From contig CAYXVU010000019.1 in assembly GCA_964468725.1 (NCBI GenBank), forward strand, positions 1 through 42,540: a stretch of DNA of 42,540 bases. Direction: 5' to 3'. Shown here piece by piece: positions 26,992 to 35,469 of this stretch. The notes under the pieces were generated by a model. It saw only the letters and a list, made by a program, of their open reading frames with translations. It was not told where the DNA came from and did not search any database. The DNA comes from CAYXVU01 sp964468725 (lineage in GTDB: Bacteria > Acidobacteriota > Blastocatellia > UBA7656). The first letter of the stretch is position 1, and every line of letters starts with the position of its first letter. The translations under genes were made by a program, and so were the position numbers.

Positions 26992-28134
26992 TCAGCGATT
27001 GCGCCGAGGATAGATCAACAGAGCATCACTCACCATGCGCTCGCCGGTTTGATCGGACGGGCGATTGACAACGCGATTCTTCACAACCATCGTCGTTGAC
27101 CCGCCGCCATCGAGATTGATCGCATCCGTGCAACCCAATTCCGCCATCAGAGCCGTCAGTTCGGGAATCGTCATCCCGACGCTGATCTGCGGTTGTCGCC
27201 CATCAACCGTGATGAAGAGAAGGTGGCCATCCGCGCGTATGCCGACCGCGGTGCGCGGGTGACGCTGACGAAAAAAGGGTTCGGCGTAATCGGGCGCTTC
27301 GCTATCGGCAAGCGATTTGCCCGCGCGCAAGAGTTGCGGCCCGCCGCCAAGCAAGTAATCAGGCGCAAAGGGCAATGTAGGATCAGAGGTGACCGCGCTT
27401 TCGATCTCGACGCGCGCGCCGCGTTTCAAGTAGGGCCGAAGCTTTTCCGCCGCTTCGCCACTGGCCGAGATGACCATCCCCTCGTTAGGAATTGATTGAC
27501 TGCCTTGACGTTCAACAATGTTGGTGACGCGACCGCGCACAACCACCGCTTCGATGCCGTCCGGCGCGGTCAGCGTCGTGCGATGAAACTCCGGCGTGAA
27601 GATGAGCAATTCATCTTTTTCGCGCGGACGGTCATACCCGTTTATCGTGAAAGACTGCTTTCCAATTTTGAGTTTTGCCGCAAACCCCGGATGAGTGATA
27701 GCAATCAGCGTTTGACCGGCTTGATTGACAACCGCCAATGCGGCGCGGCGTTTCTCCGGCTCGCTCAACAGTCTTCCTCCCACCACAAAGATGCCGCGCG
27801 GCTCGCCTTGATAGGCGCTGCCAATGCGAAAGTACCCGCCGTTGATCGCAGCCAATGCCGTATGTCGTGTGGCAATCGAGCTAGTGGTCTCGGCTCCGAT
27901 GATCTGATCGAGCGCCGAAGCGACCTCGATGCGCATCTGTTTCGGATCAAGGATGAGCAGGTTGATGAACCACATCTCTTTGTCATTCTCGCGATTGGCG
28001 CGGCGAATCTCCAGATGCTCAATTCCCTCAGCAAGCGATTCGACTTTCCGTGCATCGGCTTGTTGCAGCGACGGCGCAGGGGTTGCGCTAAGTATGAAAA
28101 GTAAGAGCAACAGAAACCATCGAGGCGAGCCCAT
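26992..28134 (-). CDS. Secreted phosphodiester glycosidase family protein (NAGPA-like)
   Basis: A 380-residue exported protein whose C-terminal two-thirds match the phosphodiester glycosidase (NAGPA, DUF2233-type) domain. Key segments are AAINGGYFRIGSAYQGEPRGIFV, LLGGGPQLL, TAVGIRADGHLLFITVDGRQP and DAINLDGGGSTTMVV, the last holding the conserved D-G-G-G-S/T. Relatives cleave sugar-phosphodiester bonds, including the mannose-6-phosphate uncovering enzyme and enzymes acting on cell-wall sugars. The ATG at 28134 is preferred since MGSPRWFLLLLLFILSATPA is a good signal peptide; a GTG at 28179 would add 15 residues. It converges with the hydroxylase gene and lies 173 bases downstream of the GH63-like gene on the same strand. 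Confidence 0.8.
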   Translation of the reverse strand: MGSPRWFLLLLLFILSATPAPSLQQADARKVESLAEGIEHLEIRRANRENDKEMWFINLLILDPKQMRIEVASALDQIIGAETTSSIATRHTALAAINGGYFRIGSAYQGEPRGIFVVGGRLLSEPEKRRAALAVVNQAGQTLIAITHPGFAAKLKIGKQSFTINGYDRPREKDELLIFTPEFHRTTLTAPDGIEAVVVRGRVTNIVERQGSQSIPNEGMVISASGEAAEKLRPYLKRGARVEIESAVTSDPTLPFAPDYLLGGGPQLLRAGKSLADSEAPDYAEPFFRQRHPRTAVGIRADGHLLFITVDGRQPQISVGMTIPELTALMAELGCTDAINLDGGGSTTMVVKNRVVNRPSDQTGERMVSDALLIYPRRNR

Positions 28135-28277
28135 CCGGCAGACGTTGCATTTCCGGTAGTTTCGTTTTGATTGGATCACAGTAACGTCGAATTAAAAAGC
28201 TCATGCGAACAATCGGGCAAACGATTTGCGATGATTCGCGCAGCAGCGGGGCGAGCGACCAGTTATCCGGCTTTGAC

Positions 28278-28307
28278 CCAATCGTCCAGCTACCAGCGTC
28301 CGACACC
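28278..28307 (+). repeat. Short degenerate heptamer repeat beside a gene end
   Basis: Units CCAGCTA, CCAGCGT and CCGACAC run at a 7-base period, preceded by CCAATCGT. They end exactly where the stop codon of the GH63-like gene begins. The unit resembles CCAGTAG/CCAGTAA at 31197-31223 and 34121-34153. Confidence 0.4.
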
Positions 28308-31007
28308 TCAACGTCGCCACTCGTCTATGAGCGAAGCGACCAGCGCCGACCAGCCGGTTTGATGCGACGCACCGACGCCTGCGCCGTTGTCGCCGTGATA
28401 GTACTCGTAAAAGAGGAGGTAATCGCGCCAGTGCGGGTCGTCTTGAAACTTCTTCGTACCGCCATAGACCGGGCGTTTGCCTTCTCCATTGCGCGCGAAG
28501 ATTGAGATCATGCGTTTGGCGACATCTTCAGCCATTTCTGACATCGTCATCTCGCGGCCACCATATTCGGCAACCTTCACTTTGAAGGTCGGCCCATAGG
28601 CTTTGCCCAGTTTTCTGAGCGATTCGATCAACAGAAACGAAGTCGGGAACCACACCGGGCCGCGCCAGTTCGAATTGCCGCCTTTGATCTTGTTGTCCGA
28701 CTCCGCCGGTTCGTAATGCACTTCGGCATTGCCAAAGGTGAAGGGGTGCTCTTCGTGATACTTCGACAGACTGCGGATACCAACAGGCGATAAGAATTCG
28801 TCGGGATGAAAGAGCGTCTCCAAAATGCGCCGCATCTGATGCTCGTCCACAATCGCCAAGACGTACACCTGCTCGCCTTCGCGTTCGATCAGGTGACAAC
28901 ATCGCTGCACGATGTCCTGCCGGTTTTCGACGAACCATTCCAAATTCGAGCGAAACTCTTTGAACGGCACAATCCAATCCACTTCCAACCGTTCAATCGC
29001 GTAGAGCGGAATCAGTCCGACCAGCGAGCGCACGCGAAATTTATGAAAGCTGCCGTCAGGGTAACGCAACACGTCGTAAAAGAATCCGTCTTTCTCATCC
29101 CACAATGAATAATCGCGCCCGCCCATATTCTTCATCGCCGCGCCGACATAGATGTAGTGCTGAAAAAACTTCGTCGCCATGGCTTCATAGGCTTTGTTCT
29201 CTTGCGCCAGTTCCAACGCGATGCGCATCAGGTTTTGACAGAACATTCCCATCCAGCCGGTGGCATCGGATTGCTCCAACACCACGCCGCCCGGCAGTTT
29301 TTGACTGCGATCAATCACCGTGATGTTATCAAGCCCCAAAAATCCGCCTTCGAAGATGTTATTGCCTTCGCTGTCTACTTTATTCACCCACCAGGCGAAG
29401 TTGATGAGCAGTTTATGAAAACATTTCTCCAGCCAAACGCGGTCGCCTTTGCCCCAACGAATGCGATCCATGTTATAAACGCGCCAACAAGCCCATGCAT
29501 GCACCGGCGGGTTCAAATCCGAAAACTCCCACTCATAGGCAGGCAGTTGCCCATTTGGATGTTGAAACTGTTCGAAGAGCATGAGCCACAACTGCTCTTT
29601 GGCAAACTCGGAATCAATGAGCGCGAAGGCGACGCAATGAAAGGCCAAATCCCAGGCGGCAAACCATGGGTACTCCCATTTGTCAGGCATCGAAAGCACG
29701 CGCATCGAATTCAAATGCCGCCAATGGGTATTGCGAATGTCCGGCCTCGATGCGGGCGGCGGGACGTTCGGATTATCGCCTTCGAACCAGCGGTTGACAT
29801 CATAGAGGTAGCTCTGTTTCGTCCATAACAGACCGGCAAAGGCCTGTCGCTGAATGCGGCGCTCGTCCTCTGTGGCATTGGGCGGGTGAATGGTCGCGTA
29901 AAACTCATCGGCTTCGGCCTGGCGAGCGGCCATGAATTGATCAAAGTCGCGGAATGGCTCTTTCAAACCATCGTCCGTCAGTCGCAAGCGCACGCTGACC
30001 GACCCGTGCGCGGGAACGACTTTGCGATACTGGATGCAGGATTTCGTACCCGTTCGTTCGGGGTTCACTGTCTCTTTGCCGTAGATGATGTGATGATGGA
30101 AGCCGTCTTTGACGTAGGATTTATCGTTTTGCGGAAGCAGATGGGGGAAGCGGCGACTGTTGGTTTCATTGTCGGTAAAGAGCGCTTCGCCTCCCATTTC
30201 CGCATACAGGTAACGCTTTCCGAGTTCGTATTGGAAGGGCAATCCGGTCACCATCCCCGCCCCTGTGTCATCGGCAATCAACGTCAGGTGATTGGGCGTG
30301 GTTTCGCTTTGGGAGATGGTCGGCTCCGTGCCGCGCGTCTCTGACCACGCCCAGGTATTGCGAAACCACAGATGCGGGAGGATATGAATCGGCGCATCCT
30401 GATCGCCGCGATTCCAAACTTCGATCTTGATGCACAGGTCTTCCGGCGACACTTTCGCGTATTCAACGAAGACATCGAAATAATGATCGTCATCGAATAT
30501 GCCGGTATCGAGCAGCTCGTATTCGAAGCCGTGACCGTGCCGACTGCCATTAACTTCGATCAATTGATGGTAGGGATATTCGGCTTGCGGATACTTGTAG
30601 AGATACTTCATATAGCTATGGGTTGGCGTCGAATCGAGGTAGAAATAGTATTCTTTGACATCTTCGCCGTGATTGGCTTCTGATGGCACCAAGCCAAAGA
30701 GTCTCTCTTTCAAAATCGGGTCGCGCTCGTTCCATAGCGCCACGGCGAAGACCAACAACTGATAGCGGTCACAGATTGCTGCCAGTCCGTCTTCGCCCCA
30801 ACGATACGCGCGGCTGCGGGCGTGGTCATGCGGAAAGTAATCCCACGCATTACCATCGGGGCTGTAATCTTCGCGCACCGTCCCCCAGGCGCGCTCGCTG
30901 ACATAGGGCCCCCATCTGCGCCAAGGCGGGATGCTTTCGCTGATGGCATCGCGCAACCGTTTCGCTTCTTTGGTATGGACAGTTTGATTCTCAACCTTTT
31001 TTTTCAT
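28308..31007 (-). CDS. GH63-type (MGH1-like) glycoside hydrolase
   Basis: A large 899-residue cytosolic-looking protein (no signal peptide) with the alpha/alpha-barrel signatures of bacterial GH63/MGH1-like glycosidases. Examples are SDATGWMGMFCQNLMRIALE, LPAYEWEFSDLNPPVHAWAC, NSNWRGPVWFPTSFLLIESL and HQTGWSALVASLIDEW, with acidic residues in DLNPP and in EWEF as possible catalytic candidates. Relatives hydrolyse alpha-glucosides or mannosyl/glucosyl-glycerate; the exact substrate cannot be read from sequence. GAGG lies five bases before the ATG. Upstream is a 196-base gap after the PP2C gene with no feature I can call beyond the heptamer repeat at its far end. Confidence 0.85.
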   Translation of the reverse strand: MKKKVENQTVHTKEAKRLRDAISESIPPWRRWGPYVSERAWGTVREDYSPDGNAWDYFPHDHARSRAYRWGEDGLAAICDRYQLLVFAVALWNERDPILKERLFGLVPSEANHGEDVKEYYFYLDSTPTHSYMKYLYKYPQAEYPYHQLIEVNGSRHGHGFEYELLDTGIFDDDHYFDVFVEYAKVSPEDLCIKIEVWNRGDQDAPIHILPHLWFRNTWAWSETRGTEPTISQSETTPNHLTLIADDTGAGMVTGLPFQYELGKRYLYAEMGGEALFTDNETNSRRFPHLLPQNDKSYVKDGFHHHIIYGKETVNPERTGTKSCIQYRKVVPAHGSVSVRLRLTDDGLKEPFRDFDQFMAARQAEADEFYATIHPPNATEDERRIQRQAFAGLLWTKQSYLYDVNRWFEGDNPNVPPPASRPDIRNTHWRHLNSMRVLSMPDKWEYPWFAAWDLAFHCVAFALIDSEFAKEQLWLMLFEQFQHPNGQLPAYEWEFSDLNPPVHAWACWRVYNMDRIRWGKGDRVWLEKCFHKLLINFAWWVNKVDSEGNNIFEGGFLGLDNITVIDRSQKLPGGVVLEQSDATGWMGMFCQNLMRIALELAQENKAYEAMATKFFQHYIYVGAAMKNMGGRDYSLWDEKDGFFYDVLRYPDGSFHKFRVRSLVGLIPLYAIERLEVDWIVPFKEFRSNLEWFVENRQDIVQRCCHLIEREGEQVYVLAIVDEHQMRRILETLFHPDEFLSPVGIRSLSKYHEEHPFTFGNAEVHYEPAESDNKIKGGNSNWRGPVWFPTSFLLIESLRKLGKAYGPTFKVKVAEYGGREMTMSEMAEDVAKRMISIFARNGEGKRPVYGGTKKFQDDPHWRDYLLFYEYYHGDNGAGVGASHQTGWSALVASLIDEWRR

Positions 31008-31196
31008 GCAGGCCTCGATGCGGAAGTCAAAAGATGGAATTCGGGAACCATCAGATTGAAAACCGATTGGATGATGAATTCACAGTGGTGAAGCAGGCAT
31101 CTTGGAGTCGGCAATTCAGGCAATCGGTCACTGCCGCTTTCGTCTCCCCGCCTGCTCTGGTGAAGCTATTCTGACTTCCGTAGTCTGACGTCTCTA

Positions 31197-31223
31197 CTTC
31201 CAGTTACTGATTACTGGTATTGG
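31197..31223 (-). repeat. Degenerate heptamer repeat overlapping a C-terminus
   Basis: On the minus strand the array holds CCAATA, CCAGTAA and TCAGTAA in tandem. It encodes the last residues of the PP2C protein (NSNTSNQ) and its stop codon, another case of a repeat entering coding sequence. Confidence 0.4.
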
Positions 31224-32694
31224 AATTGGCTGGTTTCGAACCCTCCGCGCCGGGTTCGCCCGATGCTTTGTCGGGGTTTTCCGATGGCGGTTTCGCCTCT
31301 GGCGTACTCTGCGGCGGCACACTTGGCGACGCCGGTGCTGTCGTTTCCGGCTGCGACTCAGTTGGGGTCGTCGGCTGACTGTCGGGCTGCCCGGATGGGG
31401 GCGGCTTCTGCTCATCGTCCGGAGTTTGTGACTGCTGTTCTTCTACCACCGGAGCAGGGGTTGGAGCCGGACGCGCTTTGAGGAAGTAGAGGTAATAAAA
31501 GTAGGCGGCAGCCGCAACCAGCGCCAGCGCCAACAGCGTAAAGAGGGCGATGGGCGCATAACTCTTCCGCTGCGGGGTGATGCGGGCGGTGGTGATGGGC
31601 TCTGCGCCATCGGCTTCTCCCTCCATCATCGGATTACTGAGCCGCGTCGTTGGGGCTTCGTCCAGACCACTCAAGGCTGAGGCGTCAAGCCGTTGCGTAG
31701 CCGGATAACTGATGCTCGCCGCATCGGCAAAGGCGGAGAGGTCTTCCGAGATGATATCGTCATCGCTCGCAGCGGGCGGTTCGGAACCGAGCGGCGCAGT
31801 TACCACATCGGATTGGCCGATGATCTCTTCCGCCGGGTCGGTAATCGCTAAGAAACTGCCCGTGATCGTATTGCTTTCGCTGGCCGAATGCAGAGCCGCG
31901 CCATCGAATTTGGCAATGATGACAGTGATATTGTCTTCGCCGCCGCGTCCGTTTGCCGTTTCAATCAAATGGCTACAAGCCGCAGTGAGATTCGTCGCCT
32001 GTTTGACGACCTCGCTCATCTCTTCGGCTCGTATCTTATTTGACAGGCCATCACTACATAAGAGCAGGTGGTCATTTTTACAGAGCTTGACCGCCGACAT
32101 GGCGACTTTGACCTGCGGTTGGGTTCCGAGCGCCTGCATGATTACGTTCTGCGGAACCGAAGCGGCTTGTTCGGGCGTGATGGCGCCGGAGTCGAGCAAC
32201 ATCTGCACAAGCGATTGATCTTTGGTGAGTTGCTTGATGCGTTCGCCGCGCACCAGATAGGCCCGCGAATCGCCGACCTGTGCAATGTACGCCACTGTAT
32301 CCTGCACCAATACTGCCGTAAGCGTTGCTCCCATGCCGGTCAATTCCGGGTTTTGTCGGGCATGATTCCAGATGCGTTCATTGGCAACTTCGGCAGAGGT
32401 ACGCAGTTTATCCGGCGCTTGGAAATCGAGAGGCATTTCGAGCAGAGACTCTTTGACGGTGGTAACCGCCAGTTCGCTGGCGATCTCTCCGGCCACTGCG
32501 CCTCCCATGCCATCAGAGACGACTAAGAGCGCGCCTTTCGAACCGATGGCCTGTGCGTTCGCTTCAACACCGTCTTGAATCTTGCCGGTCGTAAGGTCGG
32601 CAATTAAAAAGGAGTCTTCATTGCCGCTGCGTTGCATACCGACATCGGTATGTCCAAATACGGACAGCAACACATGATTGGCAGGTGGTTCCAT
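31204..32694 (-). CDS. PP2C-family Ser/Thr protein phosphatase with C-terminal membrane segment
   Basis: A 496-residue phosphatase that would reverse Ser/Thr kinase signalling. Metal-binding motifs are present: GNEDSF (24-29), VSDGMGG (59-65), GMGATLTAV, QVGDSRAYLVR, LLCSDGLSN and GGEDNITVI. After the catalytic domain (about 8-255) comes a linker, a single membrane segment (APIALFTLLALALVAAAAYF) and a proline/glutamine-rich tail, probably outside the membrane. The frame is open upstream inside the FHA gene, but the real start is the ATG at 32694. A GTG at 32706 is an alternative that is better spaced after GGAGGAG. It starts 41 bases after the FHA stop, so the two genes form an operon and likely one signalling module. 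Confidence 0.88.
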   Translation of the reverse strand: MEPPANHVLLSVFGHTDVGMQRSGNEDSFLIADLTTGKIQDGVEANAQAIGSKGALLVVSDGMGGAVAGEIASELAVTTVKESLLEMPLDFQAPDKLRTSAEVANERIWNHARQNPELTGMGATLTAVLVQDTVAYIAQVGDSRAYLVRGERIKQLTKDQSLVQMLLDSGAITPEQAASVPQNVIMQALGTQPQVKVAMSAVKLCKNDHLLLCSDGLSNKIRAEEMSEVVKQATNLTAACSHLIETANGRGGEDNITVIIAKFDGAALHSASESNTITGSFLAITDPAEEIIGQSDVVTAPLGSEPPAASDDDIISEDLSAFADAASISYPATQRLDASALSGLDEAPTTRLSNPMMEGEADGAEPITTARITPQRKSYAPIALFTLLALALVAAAAYFYYLYFLKARPAPTPAPVVEEQQSQTPDDEQKPPPSGQPDSQPTTPTESQPETTAPASPSVPPQSTPEAKPPSENPDKASGEPGAEGSKPANSNTSNQ

Positions 32695-32734
32695 AGATTT
32701 GACCACTGGCTCCTCCGCTTCAATGTCTTCAGGT

Positions 32735-33871
32735 TCATACCTCGAATCGGAAGAGTTGCTTGCCGACGAGAACCATATCTCCCGGCTGGAGTTCGACTTC
32801 ATCTTTGATTTTGATGAAGGTGCCGTTGCGACTTCCTTCATCGCGTAAGAAAAACTTATTGCCGCGGCGTTCGATGCGCGCATGCCGACCCGACATAAAG
32901 CCATCGTGCGGAAAGGTGATTTCGCCGCTGGCTCGACCAATCACCGTCTCATCCTTTACTTCGTACTCATCACCGGCTTGTCCGCCTTCCATAATCAAGT
33001 GCAAGCGCCCGACGATTGGCGGGGGTGGCGGGGGTGGCGGCGGTTCGGCAGGGCGCGAGGTCATCACTAAGGTCTGACCGGCTCCGGTATTCGCATTGAG
33101 CAGCGGCGTGCCGCAGGCCGAACAGAAGGCACTACCCGCCGGATTGACGCGCCCACAACGCAAACAGGTCGAGCCGGTCGTAGCTGAAGCCGGTGGCGCG
33201 GCTGAGGGTTCGACTCCTCCGGCAGCAGGCATAGGAACGGGGGTCGGAGGCCTGACCGGCTGATGATCGGGAACCGTCACCTGTCCGTATGGAGCATTCG
33301 GCTCGGGGGTGGGCGGAACCACAACCGTCGGTTTGCCCATATATGGATGCTCGACCGCGGGCGGAGCCGCGGTCGGCTGCTCGAAGATTGTATCCAGCGG
33401 ATCATAAGACTGAGCTTCGACTGCTGGCGGCGTATAGGCAGCCGGTTGAGCAGGAGGCTGCGGATAATCGCGCGCGGGCGGCGGCTCGGGAGCCCTTGGC
33501 GGAGACGGCGGCACATAGGATTGTTGATCTACAACGGTTGGCTGAACTGGCGGTAGCGGATAATCGCGCGGCGGAGGAGCAACGACGGTGGGCTGCTCAA
33601 CAGGAGGCGGCATAGCAGCGGGCGGTGCAGACTGCGGCAGCCGACTGCCGCATTGCTGACAAAAAGCCCATCCACTCTCATTCATCGTGCCGCAAGTTGG
33701 ACAGGCAAGACCATCCATTCCGCTTGAATCCATCACTTCCTCCTTCTTCCTGATCCCATTCGATTGATCGGCTACCTGCGGGGCTTGAACAGCGGGCAGA
33801 GGACTTGCGCATAATCGGCAAACCCTCGCGGTCGATAAGTTTTCCGCCCTACAAGCAGGACATGTCTGCAT
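32735..33871 (-). CDS. FHA-domain protein with three zinc ribbons
   Basis: A 378-residue phosphothreonine-reader protein. Zinc ribbons lie at 4-24 (CPAC...CRLC), 57-74 (CPTC...CQQC) and 236-253 (CLRC...CSAC), separated by long proline-rich linkers that include nine consecutive prolines near 277-285. The FHA domain occupies about 288-378, with GRA at 312, SGRH at 327-330 and SRNGTFI at 347-353, the usual phosphopeptide-contact residues. A second in-frame ATG at 33733 has a much stronger ribosome binding site (AGGAGG, five bases) and would give a 332-residue form without the first ribbon. It is upstream of the PP2C gene in the same operon. A kinase partner is not adjacent; the kinase at 14236-18525 is a candidate only by type. 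Confidence 0.88.
   Translation of the reverse strand: MQTCPACRAENLSTARVCRLCASPLPAVQAPQVADQSNGIRKKEEVMDSSGMDGLACPTCGTMNESGWAFCQQCGSRLPQSAPPAAMPPPVEQPTVVAPPPRDYPLPPVQPTVVDQQSYVPPSPPRAPEPPPARDYPQPPAQPAAYTPPAVEAQSYDPLDTIFEQPTAAPPAVEHPYMGKPTVVVPPTPEPNAPYGQVTVPDHQPVRPPTPVPMPAAGGVEPSAAPPASATTGSTCLRCGRVNPAGSAFCSACGTPLLNANTGAGQTLVMTSRPAEPPPPPPPPPIVGRLHLIMEGGQAGDEYEVKDETVIGRASGEITFPHDGFMSGRHARIERRGNKFFLRDEGSRNGTFIKIKDEVELQPGDMVLVGKQLFRFEV
33734..33744 (-). promoter_or_regulatory. Strong internal ribosome binding site in the FHA gene
   Basis: AGGAGG (33744-33739) sits five bases before an in-frame ATG at 33733. The upstream ATG at 33871 has only GGAG at a 12-base distance. Initiation at the internal site would remove the first zinc ribbon, so this site decides which protein is made. 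Confidence 0.55.
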
Positions 33872-33908
33872 GCTGATATAATGCTCCCGGTCGTTTAATC
33901 AGTCCGCT

Positions 33909-33935
33909 ATTATACGTAAGGCACCTCGTAATCAA
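33909..33935 (-). promoter_or_regulatory. Candidate sigma70 promoter of the FHA-PP2C operon
   Basis: A perfect -10 box TATAAT (33914-33909) on the minus strand is preceded by TTGATT (33935-33930) at a 15-base spacing. Transcription would begin about 30 bases before the ATG at 33871. The spacing is short, so the -35 box is uncertain. Confidence 0.4.
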
Positions 33936-34120
33936 AACCTGAAAGTCTCGCCCCGCAAAGGCCATAAACTCATCATTCCCTTCTCACTACTGGTGCTGAA
34001 ATTTTCCCAAGCATACAACGAGACCTTCTATCAGGCAAGGATGAACGATGGAGAATGACCGCTGAAGGGGAAAGATAGAATTCCCCATTCGCCCGTCGCA
34101 ACGAGCATTCATCGGTCATC

Positions 34121-34153
34121 ATTTAGCGGTTCGCTGGCTACTGGTTACCGGCT
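34121..34153 (-). repeat. Degenerate heptamer tandem array
   Basis: The minus strand shows CCGGTAA, CCAGTAG, CCAGCGA and ACCGCTA in tandem, a clean 7-base period. It lies in the gap upstream of the Ycf48-like gene. Confidence 0.5.
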
Positions 34154-34206
34154 CTGCTAAACTCTCGCTCATTCGAATTCATCACGTGTGTCAGTCTGAG
34201 GTCATA

Positions 34207-35451
34207 ATGAGGAATCATACTCGCGCGCTTGCTGCAACCTTGCTGCTTGCCATTCTCTTTTGGTCTGCCGCCTGCAACAATGCCCCGCAGTCGAATAGCA
34301 ATCAGGCGGTAACGCCGCCGCCGAAATCCGCCAAATGGGTCGCCATTTACCGTTCACCCTCCACCAAAGGTGTCACTGGAACCATACTCGGACTCTATGC
34401 CTTCACTTCCATTTCAGTCGTCTCCGACGAGGTTGCTTACGTGGCGGGCAGCTTGCCAGATGCCACACTCAATGGCACGACGTGGGGCGTTGTGGTTCGC
34501 ACAACCGATGGCGGCAAGACTTGGCAAGAACGATTGCTGAACCAGCCGCAAGTTAAAGATGGGGCGCTCAATGCCATTCACTTCGTCAATCCGACTACCG
34601 GCTGGATCGTTGGCGTTGACCGTAACGGAGGCGGGCTTGTCCTCAAAACCACTGACAGCGGCGAGAGTTGGGCGATTTCGACCCTCGCATTCAAACAAAA
34701 ACCGACCTCTGTCTTTTTCACGGACGACAATACGGGTTTCATAGGCGGCGTCAGTCCGCTGCCGGTTGACCCCACCGCGCAGAAGGCTTCTGCACGCGCC
34801 AAGCGGCAAAAAGCGGCTCCTGCCAATGGCGAAGAGGAGGGAGAAGAGACGGAAGGCGGCCCGACCGATCTGCTGGGCACAACCGATGGCGGCAAGACTT
34901 GGCAGTCGCAACGCCGCCTACAGACTTCAATCAATGACATCTATTTCGTTGACCGGATGACAGGTTGGGCTGCCGGGTTCAAGGGAGCGATTTACCAGAC
35001 CACAGACGGCGGGCGCGTCTGGTCGCCGCAAACGACGGAGTTGGAACCCAGCGAAGGAATGATTGATTTTACCGGAGATCGTTCGATGGGATTCGCGCTG
35101 CTCGGCATCCATTTCTTCGATAAAGATCACGGCTTTGCCGCCGCCATGGCGACGGCCTCGCCCGAAGGTCGCGCGCTCGGCACAGTCAACGGCGGAGAGA
35201 TTTGGGCGCGCAAGTGGATTGTGCGGGACTCCGGCGTGCAGGATGTCGTGATGGTCGCCCCGCAAGAGGTTATGGCCATCGTTCGCGCGGGGCATTATGC
35301 CTATCGCTCGATTGATGGGGGCGGTTCATGGCTGGTCGAACCCATCGAGTTCGAACAAGATGTTGTGTTGTACAGACTGGGAGCCGCAAACCCGCACAAG
35401 GTTTGGGCAGTGGGCGGCGCGGGCGCGATCTTTTTACGCGTCTCTGAATAA
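34207..35451 (+). CDS. Ycf48/BNR-repeat beta-propeller lipoprotein
   Basis: A 414-residue exported lipoprotein: LLLAILFWSAAC is a lipobox ending in the acylated cysteine. The body has about six propeller blades carrying the BNR/Asp-box-like motif TTDGGKTW or close variants (TTDSGESW, TTDGGRVW, SIDGGGSW), as in Ycf48/HCF136-like proteins. An acidic, K/E-rich insertion (KRQKAAPANGEEEGEETEGG) interrupts one blade. No photosynthetic role is implied; in non-phototrophs these proteins are of unknown function and may help assembly of membrane complexes. The ATG at 34207 is used, since the frame's earlier ATG at 34186 lies before the signal peptide. It is 18 bases upstream of the M14 gene in the same operon. 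Confidence 0.82.
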   Translation: MRNHTRALAATLLLAILFWSAACNNAPQSNSNQAVTPPPKSAKWVAIYRSPSTKGVTGTILGLYAFTSISVVSDEVAYVAGSLPDATLNGTTWGVVVRTTDGGKTWQERLLNQPQVKDGALNAIHFVNPTTGWIVGVDRNGGGLVLKTTDSGESWAISTLAFKQKPTSVFFTDDNTGFIGGVSPLPVDPTAQKASARAKRQKAAPANGEEEGEETEGGPTDLLGTTDGGKTWQSQRRLQTSINDIYFVDRMTGWAAGFKGAIYQTTDGGRVWSPQTTELEPSEGMIDFTGDRSMGFALLGIHFFDKDHGFAAAMATASPEGRALGTVNGGEIWARKWIVRDSGVQDVVMVAPQEVMAIVRAGHYAYRSIDGGGSWLVEPIEFEQDVVLYRLGAANPHKVWAVGGAGAIFLRVSE

Positions 35452-35469
35452 CCTGACTGAGGAAGGCTG

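Larger units (their letters stand above)
33872..34206. other. Intergenic region of about 335 bases between divergent genes
   Basis: There is no gene. It should hold divergent promoters for the FHA-PP2C operon and the Ycf48-M14-M28 operon. Besides the candidate minus-strand promoter it has a GGGGAA/TTCCCC hairpin (34067-34086) enclosed by TGACCG/CGGTCA arms (34056-34061, 34113-34118) and a heptamer array (34121-34153). Confidence 0.5.

Noticed and set aside
31230..31250. GGTTTCGAACCC, resembling a tRNA T-loop
   Set aside because: It is inside the PP2C C-terminal tail and has no cloverleaf around it.
33205..33225. tRNA-like T-arm GGGTTCGACTCC
   Set aside because: The stem does not pair properly, no acceptor stem or anticodon arm can be built around it, and it lies inside the FHA coding sequence.
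1013..34153. CRISPR array explanation for the heptamer repeats
   Set aside because: The units are only 7 bases, without spacers, and no cas genes are present.
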